DNA of 64,000 bases from Corythucha ciliata (GCA_038030265.1 CM075939.1:22425253-22489252), one strand, 5' to 3'; shown: positions 1 to 12,004, counted from the first letter of the stretch. Numbers and translations are program-made. Notes: a model not told the origin generated them from the letters alone.

Positions 1-1490
1 TTCCTGGCTGGATATTCAGTGAAGCGAGTTTCAGGGCCTTTTTTTTTTAGCGGTCGTGGACGCAGGGCTGGTCATCCTCAAAATCACTCATAGCCTTCAA
101 GACGAAATTGGAAGTATATTGGCTGACTGTCCACAAAATATTATGTTTTTGACTAGACATTTTCCATTGGTCTCTCTTGCTCTCCTATTCAAAACACGGC
201 AAAAGGAACGACCATTTGACAAATTAAATCCCCCTTCCGTCGCCACTCCACGAACACTTGCTTCGCCCATTGTTGGTCTACAACCCCCTAGTTCGACAGC
301 AATCAAATCAGACACTGCAGTACTCATATTATTCATGCTCAATCCTATACCTATACCCCTTCATATAGTCTGATTCATTCTGGTGAAAATGAAAATTTCT
401 GGTCTCAATTCCAGCTGAAATAGCCAGTCACGGGTACTAATTTCAACGAAATTGCAAGTTTGCTATTGTTTTTCGTGGGTTCTAATATGCCGAACCTCCA
501 ACAAAATTTCAATATTTCGGAGGAAAATATAATATAGGCGAAATCGTGAAATTTCAAGTTACAGGACCATGACAGCGCCCAGAGCCGGAAAAACTACAAT
601 GAAATTGCACTTTTTACTTCCAAAAGAGGAAGGAAGAACCAGCGTCTGTGGAAACAAAAATCGATTCCGAGCTGACTTCGTATTATTCATAACCAGCAAC
701 CTCGGAAAAGTAGGTTTTTGGTATGTCGGTTTGTCTGCCGCTTTTTCTTCGCAGATATATGGATGAGTAGCGGCTTAAAAGTTGTGTCTTGATCCCGTCA
801 TGACATGCTAAACATTTTAAACGATTTGTCGAGTGATTTGAGCTGAATATTCAAGAAATTTGAAGTTTCCTGGCTGAATATCCGCGATATTGCGAGTTTC
901 GCCTCTTGATTACAGTGAAATTCAAGTTTCGGACGTTTTTTTCTAGCGGCAATTGCGGGAATTGAAAGTTTCTGGCCCAAATATCCTCAAAGTTGATAGT
1001 TTCCGTCATTCGTTTTCACGAAATTGCTCAAGGTTGGTTTTTTTTTTTTTTTTTTTGTATTGATCGAGAAAAATTCCAAGCTAATGGCGTTTTCCATTTA
1101 CATGAAATTCCGCTCTGGAGCCAAGCATTTCCACCTGTCTTCTCCATTATCATATGGTATAATTCAGAAAAGACGGGTGGAAATGCTCGGCTTCAGAGCG
1201 GAATGTTATGCTAATGGAAAACGATATAAGTATCCGCGAAATTGGCTGTTTCTTAACTGCATATTCCCAAAATTGCAAGTTTCAAGTTTATGTGGCGGCG
1301 GAACTCAAAGCTAGCAGGTCCAAACGGCGCTCGAAACCTGAGCCCACGGAATCGCAAGTTTCCTGGCTGAATGTCCACAATACGGAAGGTCGGACAGTTT
1401 TGGGTCTTCATTTCAGCGAAATTGCAATTTAAGGGTCTTAATTTCGGAGAAATTACAAGTTTCGGGGCTTCCGACCCCGGTTTGACCAGC
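1..1490 (+). repeat. Degenerate ~30-bp repeat block S1 (GAAATTGCAAGTTTC core)
   Basis: Variants of GAAATTGCAAGTTTC recur throughout (near 10-30, 450, 545, 855-865, 890, 920, 960, 1270, 1350, 1420 and 1455), often followed by a GGCTGAATATCC-like stretch. Spacing is irregular, so this is an eroded tandem array rather than a clean satellite. The same words occur in reverse orientation at about 56860-57010. Small open frames here read through repeat units and show no protein-like features. Confidence 0.7.
1088..1223. repeat. Inverted repeat, 54-bp arms, 28-bp loop
   Basis: Positions 1088-1141 and 1170-1223 are reverse complements at about 47 of 54 positions. Both arms contain the words CGCTCTG and GCATTTCCACC or their complements. 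Transcribed, it would fold into a long imperfect hairpin. It sits inside the S1 block and may be a small foldback element; no target-site duplication was found. Confidence 0.75.
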
Positions 1491-3780
1491 CCCGATATTG
1501 CAATTTTCTTTATGTAACCCGTGACCCCCCACTCCGTCTCACGCGTTCTTTTTTTCGTTCATTGTTGAGACGAGGAGCTCGAGGGCTGAGGTATAATGCG
1601 CAAAGCTGCCCGCCCTTCGCTTCCATCTAGAACTAGCTATACGTCCGTATAGACTAAACTGATGACGACCACCGATGAGTTCCAGACTACAACTCTTTAT
1701 TTCGGAAGGAACAGAAACGTAAATACGGTCTCCAAAAAAGAGGAATTCAATTTTCCAGTTCTCACGCCACTCACTCCTTCATTCCGTGTCGCCGGCTGGG
1801 ATTGATTTCAGGCTCTATACGCTCAACGTGTCACCAAACGATATCTTCTCTCACACCCTCCGCACAAAAGTCACCATTCCTCCCCTCGTTTTGAACATAT
1901 TGAAGAAATTGAGAAGAAAAAGACTGGTAGTTTACTAGATTTTCGGCGGTAATGTAATCTATACGATGGAAAAACTCGAGCCTGTTCACCGCGACTTGGA
2001 TGCGGTAAAGGGAGAGGGTGGCATTGAAAAAAACTGTACGAAAGCAGAAAAGGAAATAGATGGAAATAAAAAGGGGCTCAGAAGAGGAAGAGGAAGCGTG
2101 CGCACAATCATCTTTTCAGAAAACTTCTTTTCAAGAAGGGCAAGAACGACGGTTTCGTTTTGGAGACGTATTACAAAATACAAGGGATTTGTCAAGAAAA
2201 AATGACGGCGACCTCCATAGTGTTATAAACGAAGAGTTTGAAATATAGCGCAGCAAGGTTTTTTTTGGAGGAAGCCCCTGGGTAATAAACAGAGGAATAA
2301 ATCAGAACTAGGGGGCTGATGGTGGCAACGTTGAGGATGACTGAAAAACGTATAACAAGAGAAATAGTCCGATATCCGCCTTTTTCTCTTTTTCTGTCCC
2401 CATAATATTCAGAAAGCTTCCAGGGATTCGGAGAGGAATCACTCCCCGGAGGAATGAAAGACACGGCTATTTACTCCAGAACAACTTTCTTTAGCCCTTC
2501 TATCCCCGCCTATCCACAGCTACAACCCTTTTATTTTCAGGAATAAAATGCACGATGGAACGGTCATTTATGATCGGAAACATGATCCGTCAATCCGAAA
2601 ATTCCACCCTCCGAAGGGAGAATTGTGAGATAGAGGATCAATTTCTTTATGCCCTGGATTAAAAAAGATTCCTGGTTTAGATACACGAATCATAACTTCC
2701 TTTTTTTATTTACCAGAAATAAATCCGTGCTCCCTGTCACCCACCCTTTCCAATCCTCTCCACCGCCGATGAGATACGTGCTCTGTATACAGTTTTATTC
2801 TCCCTTAACCTGTAGCAATATTTTTTACAGGTTTTTCATTTAAGCCCGAAATTGGAAAAATAATGTTTACTTCAAACCCCAGAGAACACCGTTCTAGTGT
2901 TGCCTTCCCCTCAAACAGCGTCCCCTCATCTAAAACTTTCACGACCTAAATTAATCTCGATCAATCAAGAATTCCATTTTCCAGGGAACCTCTCCCCCGA
3001 GCCTAGAAAAACTCGGTTTTGAAATGATGCGTGGACGGTGTTGATGGTCTCGCTAATAGGATTTTCATGGACCAAGTGATTGAGATCTCTTGTTTGAGAT
3101 AATTGTTTCGAGCCGGCCCCTTGTCCAAATAAGGGTGTTGGAAAAGGGATTGTAGTGTTGAAAAAAAAAAATTGTTCGAATAACTTTGCCGGTAGAGGGT
3201 AGACGAACGAAAATAAAATTGGTTGGGGGGGGGGGCACCATGCGCAGAATATTTGTAATTTTAAAGGCTGTTAAGATTTAACGGGCTTGAGCGATGAACA
3301 TCGAATTAACTCGAGCGAGGGAGACAAAATACGATAGAAAGAGAAATATCAGCGTGGGAAAAACTGGTGAATTTTTTATCAAGCCCCCTAAGGGATGAAT
3401 AAATCCGCCTCTGGACTCTTTTTCAAATCAGATTGGCTTTCCCAGACAATTCAATAAGGAAACCCAAGAGAGAAAGAGAGTAAAGTTTGCCTCGAAAAGT
3501 GGTTTACAGCTTTTTTTTCTTCTTTATTTTCTATGCTATCAGACCCTATTCTTTTAGTACAACAGCAAAAAGGGAAGGTGTAAATTGGGAGCTGTGAAGA
3601 AATCTCTGAATCTTTGGAACTTGATGACTCTTGCAGGTATAGAGAGTGAGTGAGAAGAAAGTTAATGAAATATATAAAGGGAAACTATCTGTATGATTGT
3701 GGGAACCAGTAAGTACTCAATTGATGAATTAAAAAAACCTAATATTGAAGGGCTGGGCTCTAAACATTTCGAAAAAAAAT
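1491..3780. other. Unannotated intergenic DNA
   Basis: No gene is supported here. The stretch has homopolymer runs (G run near 3222-3234, A run near 3164), purine-rich patches near 2040-2110 and only short open frames without recognisable motifs. Confidence 0.5.
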
Positions 3781-3842
3781 AGACTCCCCAGCGGGATTTG
3801 AACACACAACCTCTGATGACTGCTCCAATGCGCTACTTTGGA
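3781..3842 (-). pseudogene. Truncated tRNA-like sequence with A and B boxes
   Basis: Read on the minus strand, an A-box-like TAGCGCATTGG (3825-3835) is followed by a B-box-like TGTTCAAATCC (3794-3804), a T-arm with four of five pairs, and then a T run at the end that could terminate polymerase III. The body is only about 59 nt, so roughly 13 nt of the D or anticodon region is missing, and the acceptor strands do not pair. It is a tRNA pseudogene or a SINE head, not a functional tRNA. Confidence 0.4.
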
Positions 3843-4384
3843 CTAGGTACGTACTTGGCAGTCATAGGGATGATTGAGCAAGTTAAAACCCCTTCCGAGT
3901 TATATTGTTCCTCGAATCTATAGACTTCTCCTCATTAACTAAGGTAAATCAAGGCGGACGTTATCATTTGTAGTTATTACTACGATTTTGATTTCTGAAT
4001 TGAAATTGTGTCATCGAGCAATTGAAAAGTGATAAATTAATTTTATGCAAAAAGCTGTAGCCGTAGGAGCCTACATTGATCTCACTAACAATATCAATTA
4101 ATTTTATAATTGACGGTAGACCGGAGAATGGCTCAACCAGGGCTGTTCACGAAAAGGGACAATGGTGAGGGGTGCGCTATTTAAATAATCTACCCCCCCC
4201 CCTAGTGGAGGGGGGCACCCCTGGTCCATTTTGCCGAGGGGGCCCCCGAAAAGCTTCAAGATGGAAAAATGAGGATTTTTAGGTTTTAGGTTATTGAGAA
4301 TTCTGCCCACGAAAACACTTATTCTGAAGGCCCAATTTGATTGATCAAATTCCGCCATCTGTGGAGGCAACTTTCCGGCTTTTT

Positions 4385-5130
4385 TGTTGATATTTGAGGC
4401 TTGAAGTGCTGTTATTGAGGCAAGAACGCGGCTAAAAATTTTGGAAAAAGCGAGGGCTAAATCACCGTTTTTCGAACTTACTTGCTGTGTATCGAGGCCG
4501 TATTACAGCTAAAATTTAGAACAGAAAATCAAACGCTAACGCGCTGTTCTTGGGCCAAGTCCGCGGATCGGCGGCTGAAGTGGAGAAAAAGAAATTATTC
4601 ATGACTAAAGTTAGTGAAAAAATTAATAACTATAAAATTGAAAAACTGGGGTCAGAAAAGACTATTGGCGGTCAATTCTCGGCTAAAATTGAGAAAAAGC
4701 TATACATCGCAGATAAATTGAGAACAATGCGGGGAAATGCGCTAATTCGCGAATGAAATTGAGAAATATTGCTAACCGCTAATCGTTCATTATTAATAAA
4801 AAGCGCTAATTCACGGATGAAGAGTAAAAAAAAGGGCTATTGAACGGTTGAAAATGGAAAAATCACTAATTCGCTGCTAAAATTGAGAAAAATCACTAAA
4901 AATCGCTATAATTAAGAAGCAAACCCTTCAATTCGCTGATAAAATTAGAGAGAGCGCTAAAGGTATAGGCCAGAGAAGAACGCTAATTCGTGGCTAAAAT
5001 TGAGATAAAGCACAAATTCGCGGCTAAAATTGAGACAATAATTCGCTAATATTGCGCTTAAATAGAGAAATCTCCTAATTCGCGAAAAATGTATAGAAAA
5101 AGCGCTAATTCACGACTAAATTTAAAAAAG
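4385..5130 (+). repeat. S2 satellite block
   Basis: Degenerate tandem monomers close to GCTAATTCGCGGCTAAAAT followed by TGAGAAAAA, period about 29-35 bp. The same monomer occurs at 9940-10540, 21560-22064, 26292-26811, 29212-30600, 44600-46200 and 54950-56380. Monomers differ from one another by many substitutions, so the array is old. Confidence 0.8.
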
Positions 5131-5299
5131 ATAATTGTAACTTATTAAACAATATCAACCAACAAACCATAATTAATTTATTGATTACTTAGTGAGTGGA
5201 GGGGCTTATTTATAGAGATTTCCGCCCCAGGCCTTGATGGAAGTAGGTCCGCCACCAGGCGCGGATCCAGGATTTCATCAAGGGGGGGAGGCTAGACTC

Positions 5300-6552
5300 A
5301 AATTCCCCCACCCCCACCAATCACCATAATCCGTGGTAAAAGGATAAAAATCACTTAATCTATTTTACATTTAAAGGATTTGTCGAATTTCGTAGCAGTT
5401 TTTTCTTGGACAGGAGTAGGTATATTTTTCCGTTGAAATATCAAAGACCGCCAGATCAAATTTTTCTTGCGTTATAGCGTTGATGTACATATTTGTTCAT
5501 AGCGAATTAAATTATGGAAACGAAAACAACTAAAGTTGTATGAAGAAAAAAAGTTAAAATTGGAGGCAACTATTGCCAAAAGAGGGGCGAAATAACCACG
5601 GTTTCATTAATCAAGGGCCAGTTCAAAAAGCTGAATCGATAGTTATCGGTCAAAATTCCCGGTTTTGTGACCAAACAATTAGTCCAAGGTGCTAAGATTG
5701 CTCGTGTAATGTACAAAACCGGTGTAAACCGATTCCGGGAACTGGTTAATATTTTCTAGTATGAATATCAAGCAACAAAATTTCCAGTTTTTTGGTCTAG
5801 AAACTGAATTTTACCTTTACCGATTTAAGGCCCACCGGGCGAGGCGAATTCTGGGACCCTTAGGGCTAATGTTCCTGGTTCTATTCTATTTTGGTACATA
5901 GTACTTGAAGAACTAAGTTTCTAGAAAAAGTTTACAGTGGGATTTTCTGTGACAAATTGTGATTTTTGTAGCGAAACGTGTGCCTACGGAGCAAAATCAT
6001 GAGGTAAGTGTTTCATTTTTGTGAGGCAAAATATCCAGTTTGAAAGACTAAATTTTCATCAGTCAACTAGTCAGTTCTTGGCTTATATACCTCTATATTT
6101 TGAGGCTAAGTTTGTTGGTTTTTGAATCGTCAATTTGTAATTTTTTCGCAATTTCTGATCGCATTGTGAGTTAGCGATGAAAAATGGGTCTCTGTATAGC
6201 GTATACAGCCATATCATCAGCCAAATGACCCGTTATTGGTAGAGACAATCAAATTTTGGGGATTTGAAACTACGATTGTGATGCGGATCCTGTATTTCTG
6301 TATAAAAGAAACTAGAATAGAGCGAATTTGGCCCCGGGAAACACCTTGGAATTCACCCTACTGCATTCACGTCTGCTGTATCCGCGTATGTCCCGATTAT
6401 TTGTTGACACTTTTCGACAGTATACAACTTTTCTTGATCTTCTTCTGGGGCCCTAAAGGTCTAGATCCGACGCTGCACCGGAGCTCGGCAGATGAATTGA
6501 AAAATACACAAAATAATTATTACGAGAGTTTCTGTCGCCGGTGTTTTAATTG
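5300..6552. other. Non-coding interior of the hAT-type element
   Basis: AT-rich filler with phrases such as CCAGTTT and GGTTTTTGA that hint at eroded S4-type repeats. No transposase motif, splice-like exon structure or RNA gene was recognised. Confidence 0.5.
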
Positions 6553-6603
6553 AAGAAGTAAATTAATTAACTGATTTTACCCGGACGACACGGAAAGGCA
6601 TAG

Positions 6604-6694
6604 CTTAACACAATTCGAGCTTCGAGAAAAACCCGTAACGGGTTCGAATCCCGTCGGGGAGCCCATTTTTTCTCGAAGCTCGAATTGTGTTAAG
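6604..6694 (+). repeat. Palindrome with a tRNA 3'-half in its loop
   Basis: Arms 6604-6631 and 6667-6694 are perfect 28-bp complements (core TTCGAGCTTCGAGAAAAA). The 35-nt loop contains a consensus polymerase III B box GGTTCGAATCC (6641-6651) within a T-arm ACGGG...CCCGT, followed by CGGGGAGCC, which resembles the 3' end of a eukaryotic tRNA-Asp. No 5' tRNA half or A box is present. The tRNA identity is a resemblance, not a proof. Confidence 0.7.
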
Positions 6695-6695
6695 G

Positions 6696-7078
6696 GGGCC
6701 ACACACGGTCAAACATGCTTGACAAGCATGGTTTTATTAGTTGCGCTTGTCAAGTATGTTTGACGTTTGACGCCGCACCCTCACGGTCAAACTTGCCGTC
6801 AAGCTTCAACTTCAAACGCGCGCCCAAGCTTCAGCAGTGTCCCAATACCCTTTTTTCTCGATGGTTTGAAGGTTTGATGGTTTGAAACACACACACACGA
6901 TCAAATCTGTTTGTCAAACCGTTTTGCGAGCAAATTTTATGGCAGTGACTGAAAAGCGACAAACGTGATGTCAAACTTTCAAACCTTCAAACATGACCCC
7001 ACACATGACCAAACCCCGCATGACCAAAGCGGGGTTGGCAAACTACGCTTGTCAAGCATGTTTGATCGTGTGTGGCCC
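6696..7078. mobile_element. MITE with GGGCCACACACG termini
   Basis: The left end GGGCCACACACGGTCAAAC (6696-) and the right end, ending at 7078, are inverted repeats over about 32 bp with one mismatch. Subterminal TCAAACATGCTTGAC-like motifs are repeated inside. Length is 383 bp with no coding capacity. No clear target duplication was found, so the superfamily is not assigned. Confidence 0.7.
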
Positions 7079-7379
7079 GCTTTAGGCTTTGCCTTTCCGT
7101 GTCGTCCGGGTAAAATCAGTTAATTAATTTACTTCTTTAACACAAAATACGATAACTTTGCTGAATGTATAGCCTTCCCAAGTGGAAATTCTAGTCATGA
7201 ATTGTGCCAAGCCCTACCCCCTTTGTTCTCACGATTTTTCTTTTGGGATTGTTTGAAAACTCGGAAATTTGGCTTTGAAGACGTGGGGCTTAGGCAAAGT
7301 TGGGGGAGGTTCAGCTCAATGGGGGGAGGGGGCTAAAGCCCCATTAGCCCCCTGCTGGATCCGCGCCTGTCCGCCACTG

Positions 7380-9120
7380 AATAGGAGTTCCTTTCGAGAA
7401 AGAGAGGCGATGCCAACAACATCGTGAGTCCCCCCCGCCCTCCAAGGTGAGATTTGACACCGGGTTCAACGGGTTCTTCCCGTGTTTCAAGCGTTTCTGG
7501 TCGCATTTTTTTGTGGACGGTACGACCACACGTAATAATCGAAGCCACTGAAGGCCAAGGAAGATCCCTCTGGCGGCTATGAGTGAAGTCAAGAGAATCG
7601 GCTGCAGTCAACGACATCGCGAAACGCTTATTTTTGCTTTGTGAGGCTAACGCAATTAACCTGGAAACTCATTATCCACGTCTGGCTCAAAATGAGAATC
7701 AAAAAATTGCCCAAAATACGTATTAAAAGTCGCCCACGCGATTGAGCGTTCGGATTTATGATGAGGCTCTGCATCCTGCTAAAATGGGTTTTCCCTGTGA
7801 TTCCAGCGCACTTGGGCTCATCGCTTTGGCCGGTTCTCAGGGAATGCACAGATATTCTCGCTAACGACGACCACGAAATTGACATGGCTGAAGTCCAAGG
7901 TACGCGAGCCTCGACGCACACGGGCCTCGTCGCTGCAGGGCTGCTTGGGAGACAACGAATGGACTCAACTAACGACATCGCTTAACGCTCAGTACCTATC
8001 TCGCTCGGCATTACCTATAAAGAAAATGGCTATATGAGTCCATGTGGGTCGGAGTGAGACACCTTTTGCTCTTCGGTGGATTTATTGACATTTTGATGGT
8101 ATGCAAACCATTTTAATCACCCCCCCCCCCTATGAATGTACAGATTTCCACAGTACCCGACTCAGCGATGTTACGAGCTCATACAATGCAGCTTTCACCA
8201 GGGGAGGAAAAAAAGGGTTTAATGACCGAAAATAGTCCATCGTGAGATTAAGCCTGTGTCACGTTCTCACCTGTATAATTTTCAGAGCGCTTCGTTTATT
8301 TCTAATACGCTTTTAAATGATCCGAAACAACTTGCGGAGATGAGAAGGGCTGATTAAACACAAACCAACATCGATGTGAAAAATGTGCCCCTCCCGCCCA
8401 CATTTTCTCTCCCCTGTTAAAAAGTGCACCAGGTTGTTTTCAATTTTTATCCGAGTTAAAGTACACATGATGAGGTTGATTACCGTATTATAGGGATAAT
8501 ATTCCAATCTCTGAACTCCGCTTCTTCTCCACTCCCTGCTCCTCCCATAACTCCATTCACGACTCTTCACACAAATCACCTCTCTAAAATATACACGTAA
8601 CGTATAATTGGAACTGTTAAGATGATTAGGTAATGGGAGGGCTCTGTTTATGGGGTTTTCGAATATTCACGGGGTTTGTATTGACTTAAACCCCCCCCCC
8701 ATCCATTCCCTTGTTCAATATCATAATTCCACCGCTCCCCACGGCAATCATAATCACAGCTTTAATGTTTTGTCAACAGGTTTATCAGGTGTATTAGAAA
8801 AAATTTTCTTATAAGTGTAAACTTGGTGTAAATAAAGATATGAAAGGAAAAGAAAAAAAAGGTTTTCCTGCCCGTTTCAGGTGCTTTTCCAATGAAAATT
8901 TCAATAGTGAGCTGAAAATGAGGTAAAGGTGGGACGGTGAGGGCAATACAAAATAATGCTTAATGAAGTTATAAGCACCCTGATTTTACGCTTCCCTGTT
9001 AGACATTTTCATTTTCCATCGTCCAACAGGAAAATGAAAACACTAAAACGACAAAGGACATAACACCACCCAAGCAATATCCTATTAGTCACCTTCTACC
9101 ATTTTATGGTTCTATGGATT
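7380..9120. other. Unannotated DNA with one GC-rich patch
   Basis: No gene is supported. 7590-7985 is more GC-rich than its neighbours and has an open plus-strand frame (7758-7985, 75 codons) whose N-terminus is hydrophobic, but nothing else supports it. Poly-C runs lie near 8121 and 8692. Confidence 0.4.
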
Positions 9121-9630
9121 TCATGCTTTTCAACCCTAATTTTGCATATTTGGCACTTTAAAAAATCAATTTCGCGGGTTTATAGATCTTTAGAAATCCA
9201 CATCTTGTGGGTATTTGCTAACATAGTTCATTTTCACTGGTTTTACTCGCTCGAAAAACCAATTTCACAGGATTGGGGACCTAAAATCCAATTTCACGCC
9301 CATTAAAAATCAATTTTGCAAATCTCTCTCGCCCGAAAGGCAATCTCGCTGAAGTAAATACCGCGCTGCTGGCGCTGGCCCATTCAAATTCAAAAATCAT
9401 GTTCGTGGAGTCGGCTCATTCATAACAAATCACAATTTCGCAGGGCGCGGGCTCCAACCAAAAACCAGTTTCACAGGGCTGCAGGATCCTCCCCCCCCCC
9501 AACGTTCGTGGCTTTCGCTGCTTCAAATACCTCCATAATTTCACGCTGTTACCCCACTCGAAAGCCGATTGCACGGTGACGGTGATAACTCATTTTGAAG
9601 AGCATTTCACGAGTCTTACTCCTTCCAAAA
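9121..9630 (+). repeat. Degenerate repeat block S4 (CCAATTTCGCGGG-like)
   Basis: Recurring AAAAATCAATTTCGCGGGTT and AAACCAATTTCACAGG variants at irregular ~35-70 bp spacing, with interspersed GCCCATT words. Related words occur at 40320-40440, 49881-50375 and 60741-61300. Confidence 0.6.
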
Positions 9631-9654
9631 ACGAAATTTAACACGGTTCTTGAA

Positions 9655-9795
9655 AAATAGTGTGGTTGTCCTCGACGGTAGCGTGGCTTTCATTGACCAT
9701 ATAGCGTAGATGCCCTTGACCATAGCTTATTTGTCCTTGACCATAGCGTGATTGTCCTTGACCATAGCGTGCGTTTGTCGTTGACCATACCACGT
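9655..9795 (+). repeat. Minisatellite S5, TAGCGTGNTTGTCCTTGACCA
   Basis: At least five imperfect units built around GTCCTTGACCATAGCGTG, period about 22-25 bp. The central units, near 9715-9775, are best conserved and the outer units are decayed. Confidence 0.75.
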
Positions 9796-9939
9796 TTTCA
9801 ATACCAATTTAGCGGGGTTCCCTAACCCTAAAAAACAATCTCGAATCTCGTGGGTTTGGGCCATTTACGATCAAGAAGTGAGGACTGCCCAAGGCCCCAA
9901 TTCAGATGGGGCATCTGAAAAGCTGGGGATTCAAATAGG

Positions 9940-10540
9940 TAGTTAGATAATGTGAAAAAATCGCTAACTTGCTTCAAAAAATTGGGAAAAATGGCTAATT
10001 CATGGCTAACAATGAAAAGATCGATACACTTCCTGTTCCTACGGGGTACATAGAAGTAGCGGCACACATTCGCGGATAAAATTGAACAAAAAGCGCTAAT
10101 TCGTGGGAAAAAATGGAAATAAAAGCGCTAATTCGCGGTTAAAATAAACAAAAAAGCGCTGATGTTGAGACTATATGAAATAGTAGCAAAAAACACAATC
10201 TGCAGTTTCGGCAGGACTGTGGCCTCTATGACTATAAAACAAATAATGAAAACGCTAATGTGTTATTCTTTGTTCCCAAATGAAGCGAAAATATAGAAAA
10301 AGCGCTAATTCATGGCTAATTCGGAGCAAAAATTGAGATAAACGCTCCACGCTCATTCGCGGCTAAAAATTGAGAAAACTGAACGCTGATTCGCGTATTC
10401 TTGAGGCAACTTCGTGAATGAAATCTTGGAAAAGTGCATATTCGCCGATAAAATTTAGAGAAAGCGCTGGTTGGAAGCTAAAGTGAGTAAGCTCATTCGC
10501 AGCTGAAATTGAGAAAAACGATAACTCGAGGCTTTCTTCA
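9940..10540 (+). repeat. S2 satellite block
   Basis: Repeated GCTAATTCGCGG and AAATTGAGAAAAA words, period about 30 bp, with the same monomer as at 4385-5130. It is preceded by decayed S4-like DNA at 9800-9940. No element ends were recognised around this block. Confidence 0.7.
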
Positions 10541-11797
10541 TACTATTGTCCTTACTCGCTCCATACATTTTAATCGATGAAATCCCCTCTAGCTTCCTAT
10601 AGGAAGTACATAGCTATACACATACATTACCCTTCTATACCAACTTGGAGTTATTAGAAGGGGGGGGGGAAGCATATCTACCCAGTGAATGAGTTTCCTG
10701 ACAAAAAAAAAGTCTACAAAGAGCATACAAACCGGTGTCAATTAGCCCTTTTTACTGTATTTTTCTCATTATTATGTAAACATTTCTCTCCCTCAACAAT
10801 TTTTGTCTCTTTGTTGCCTTGTGTACTATCAAAATCATTATCCCTCTTCCCCTTCAGTCATCACGTCAACGGCTTCCCTGATAGAGATCTTAAACTACAC
10901 ACCATTTGTCTTCAGTTTCCTCTTTTCCTTAGCATGGGGGGGGGGGTGGTTATACTCTGGGCTTCCCCATTGGAATGCCCCCTCCATTCTTAATCACAAC
11001 GATGTCAACGTGAAAAAACTGTCTACAAATGGAGCGAGGTAACCTCTATCTCAACCTTTATTTCGGGGGTATTAAACAGCAGGTTGAATCCAGACGGTTC
11101 ATTTTTTGCTTCTGCTCAAAGGACCAATTCCTTTAATGATGTAATGCCAACTGCCCTGCATTAAATGTTATCTGTAGTTAATTTGTTTCTCAGTAATGAA
11201 TTAATTTTTGACGACGCGAGTCTTAACAAAAAATCAGACCAGTGATGAAAAAATAACAATACAGATATTCGGCAGTTCACCCCCCTCCACTACCCTACAG
11301 TACCACACCGGTACGCCTTCTGGTTCACCCATCTCTTTTAAGGCATAAGTCATTCTCTCTCTACCCAAAAATGCCATCATCAGTCTCTTTAATCAGCCAT
11401 AACTGTCACGATTAACGATCCATATAAAGGTGACCCCCACAGGGGCTTTTCTTCATTCAATGGCATCCCCCTCGCCATCAATCCATTCCCAAATCATCTC
11501 TCCTTTCTCATTAAGACTTTCCGACTTTTAATTATTGTCCATGGAGAGGACTTTATACTAAAATGAAGAAAAAACAGTAATTAAATCTGCACAGGATTCT
11601 ACTTTCGGCCACTTTTTTTTTCTTTTTTAAACGGAAATTCCAGACGTTTGAAGCAATTTTTTAATCGACGTTCCACAACAGATTGAAACACGATGGACCA
11701 TGCTTAATCATCAGGACCGGAATAATATGTAACGCCAATTTTTTCGATTGACTACCTACATTTTTTTTCTCCCCCAAGGCTGAATGTCCAGTTTTGT

Positions 11798-11847
<50 letters not shown>

Positions 11848-12004
11848 ATTTACAGGAAAGACAAGAAAAATGAAAGTGTTTGAAAACGACTGAATGAGAT
11901 GGGATGGAGGTGTCTAAATAAAGGTGTCTAAATAAATAATTTCGCTTGAGCATAATTTCATTCCTTTTCGTATTGAAAAGTGTGCAGAATGTTTTACCGT
12001 CTTT
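10541..12004. other. Unannotated DNA with a 43-nt T run
   Basis: No gene is supported. A T run occupies 11801-11843, probably a retroposon tail in minus orientation or a slipped homopolymer, though no retroposon body was recognised. G and C runs lie at 10661 and 10934. Confidence 0.4.

Larger units (their letters stand above)
6553..7137. mobile_element. Foldback element with perfect 48-bp terminal inverted repeats
   Basis: Positions 6553-6600 and 7090-7137 are perfect reverse complements over 48 bp (start AAGAAGTAAATTAATTAAC). Imperfect complementarity continues a few bases inward. The perfect arms suggest it is much younger than its surroundings. It contains a 91-bp palindrome (6604-6694) and a MITE (6696-7078), so several insertions are stacked here. 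No coding capacity. Confidence 0.85.
5256..7369. mobile_element. hAT-type non-autonomous element, 8-bp TSD
   Basis: Terminal inverted repeats CAGGCGCGGATCCAG (5256-5270) and its complement (7355-7369) match perfectly. They are flanked by a perfect 8-bp direct repeat TCCGCCAC at 5248-5255 and 7370-7377, the duplication length typical of hAT transposition. The element is 2114 bp and encodes no recognisable transposase. It carries nested elements at 6553-7137. Purine-rich G runs lie just inside both ends, near 5281 and 7321. The insertion landed in the 3' terminus of an F2 element. Confidence 0.85.
4190..7379 (+). mobile_element. Satellite-bearing element F2, copy a, split by a hAT insertion
   Basis: The left part (4226-4300) shares the GGGGGCCC...GAAAAGCTT...GGATTTTTAGG segment with the better-defined copy at 54739-56473. 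The interior (about 4385-5130) is S2 satellite. The right end reads AGAGATTTCCGCC...GTAGGTCCGCCACTG, the same terminus as the other copies, but is interrupted at 5256 by a hAT-type element that duplicated TCCGCCAC; the last bases resume at 7378-7379. The exact left end is not visible. Confidence 0.55.

Noticed and set aside
4385..5130. S2 array as a CRISPR array
   Set aside because: Monomers are mutually diverged, there are no unique spacers of constant length between identical repeats, and the context is a eukaryotic transposon.
9106..9306. 66-codon frame with Trp/Phe/His-rich sequence
   Set aside because: A reading of S4 repeat units; the HFHWF-type phrases repeat with the DNA period.
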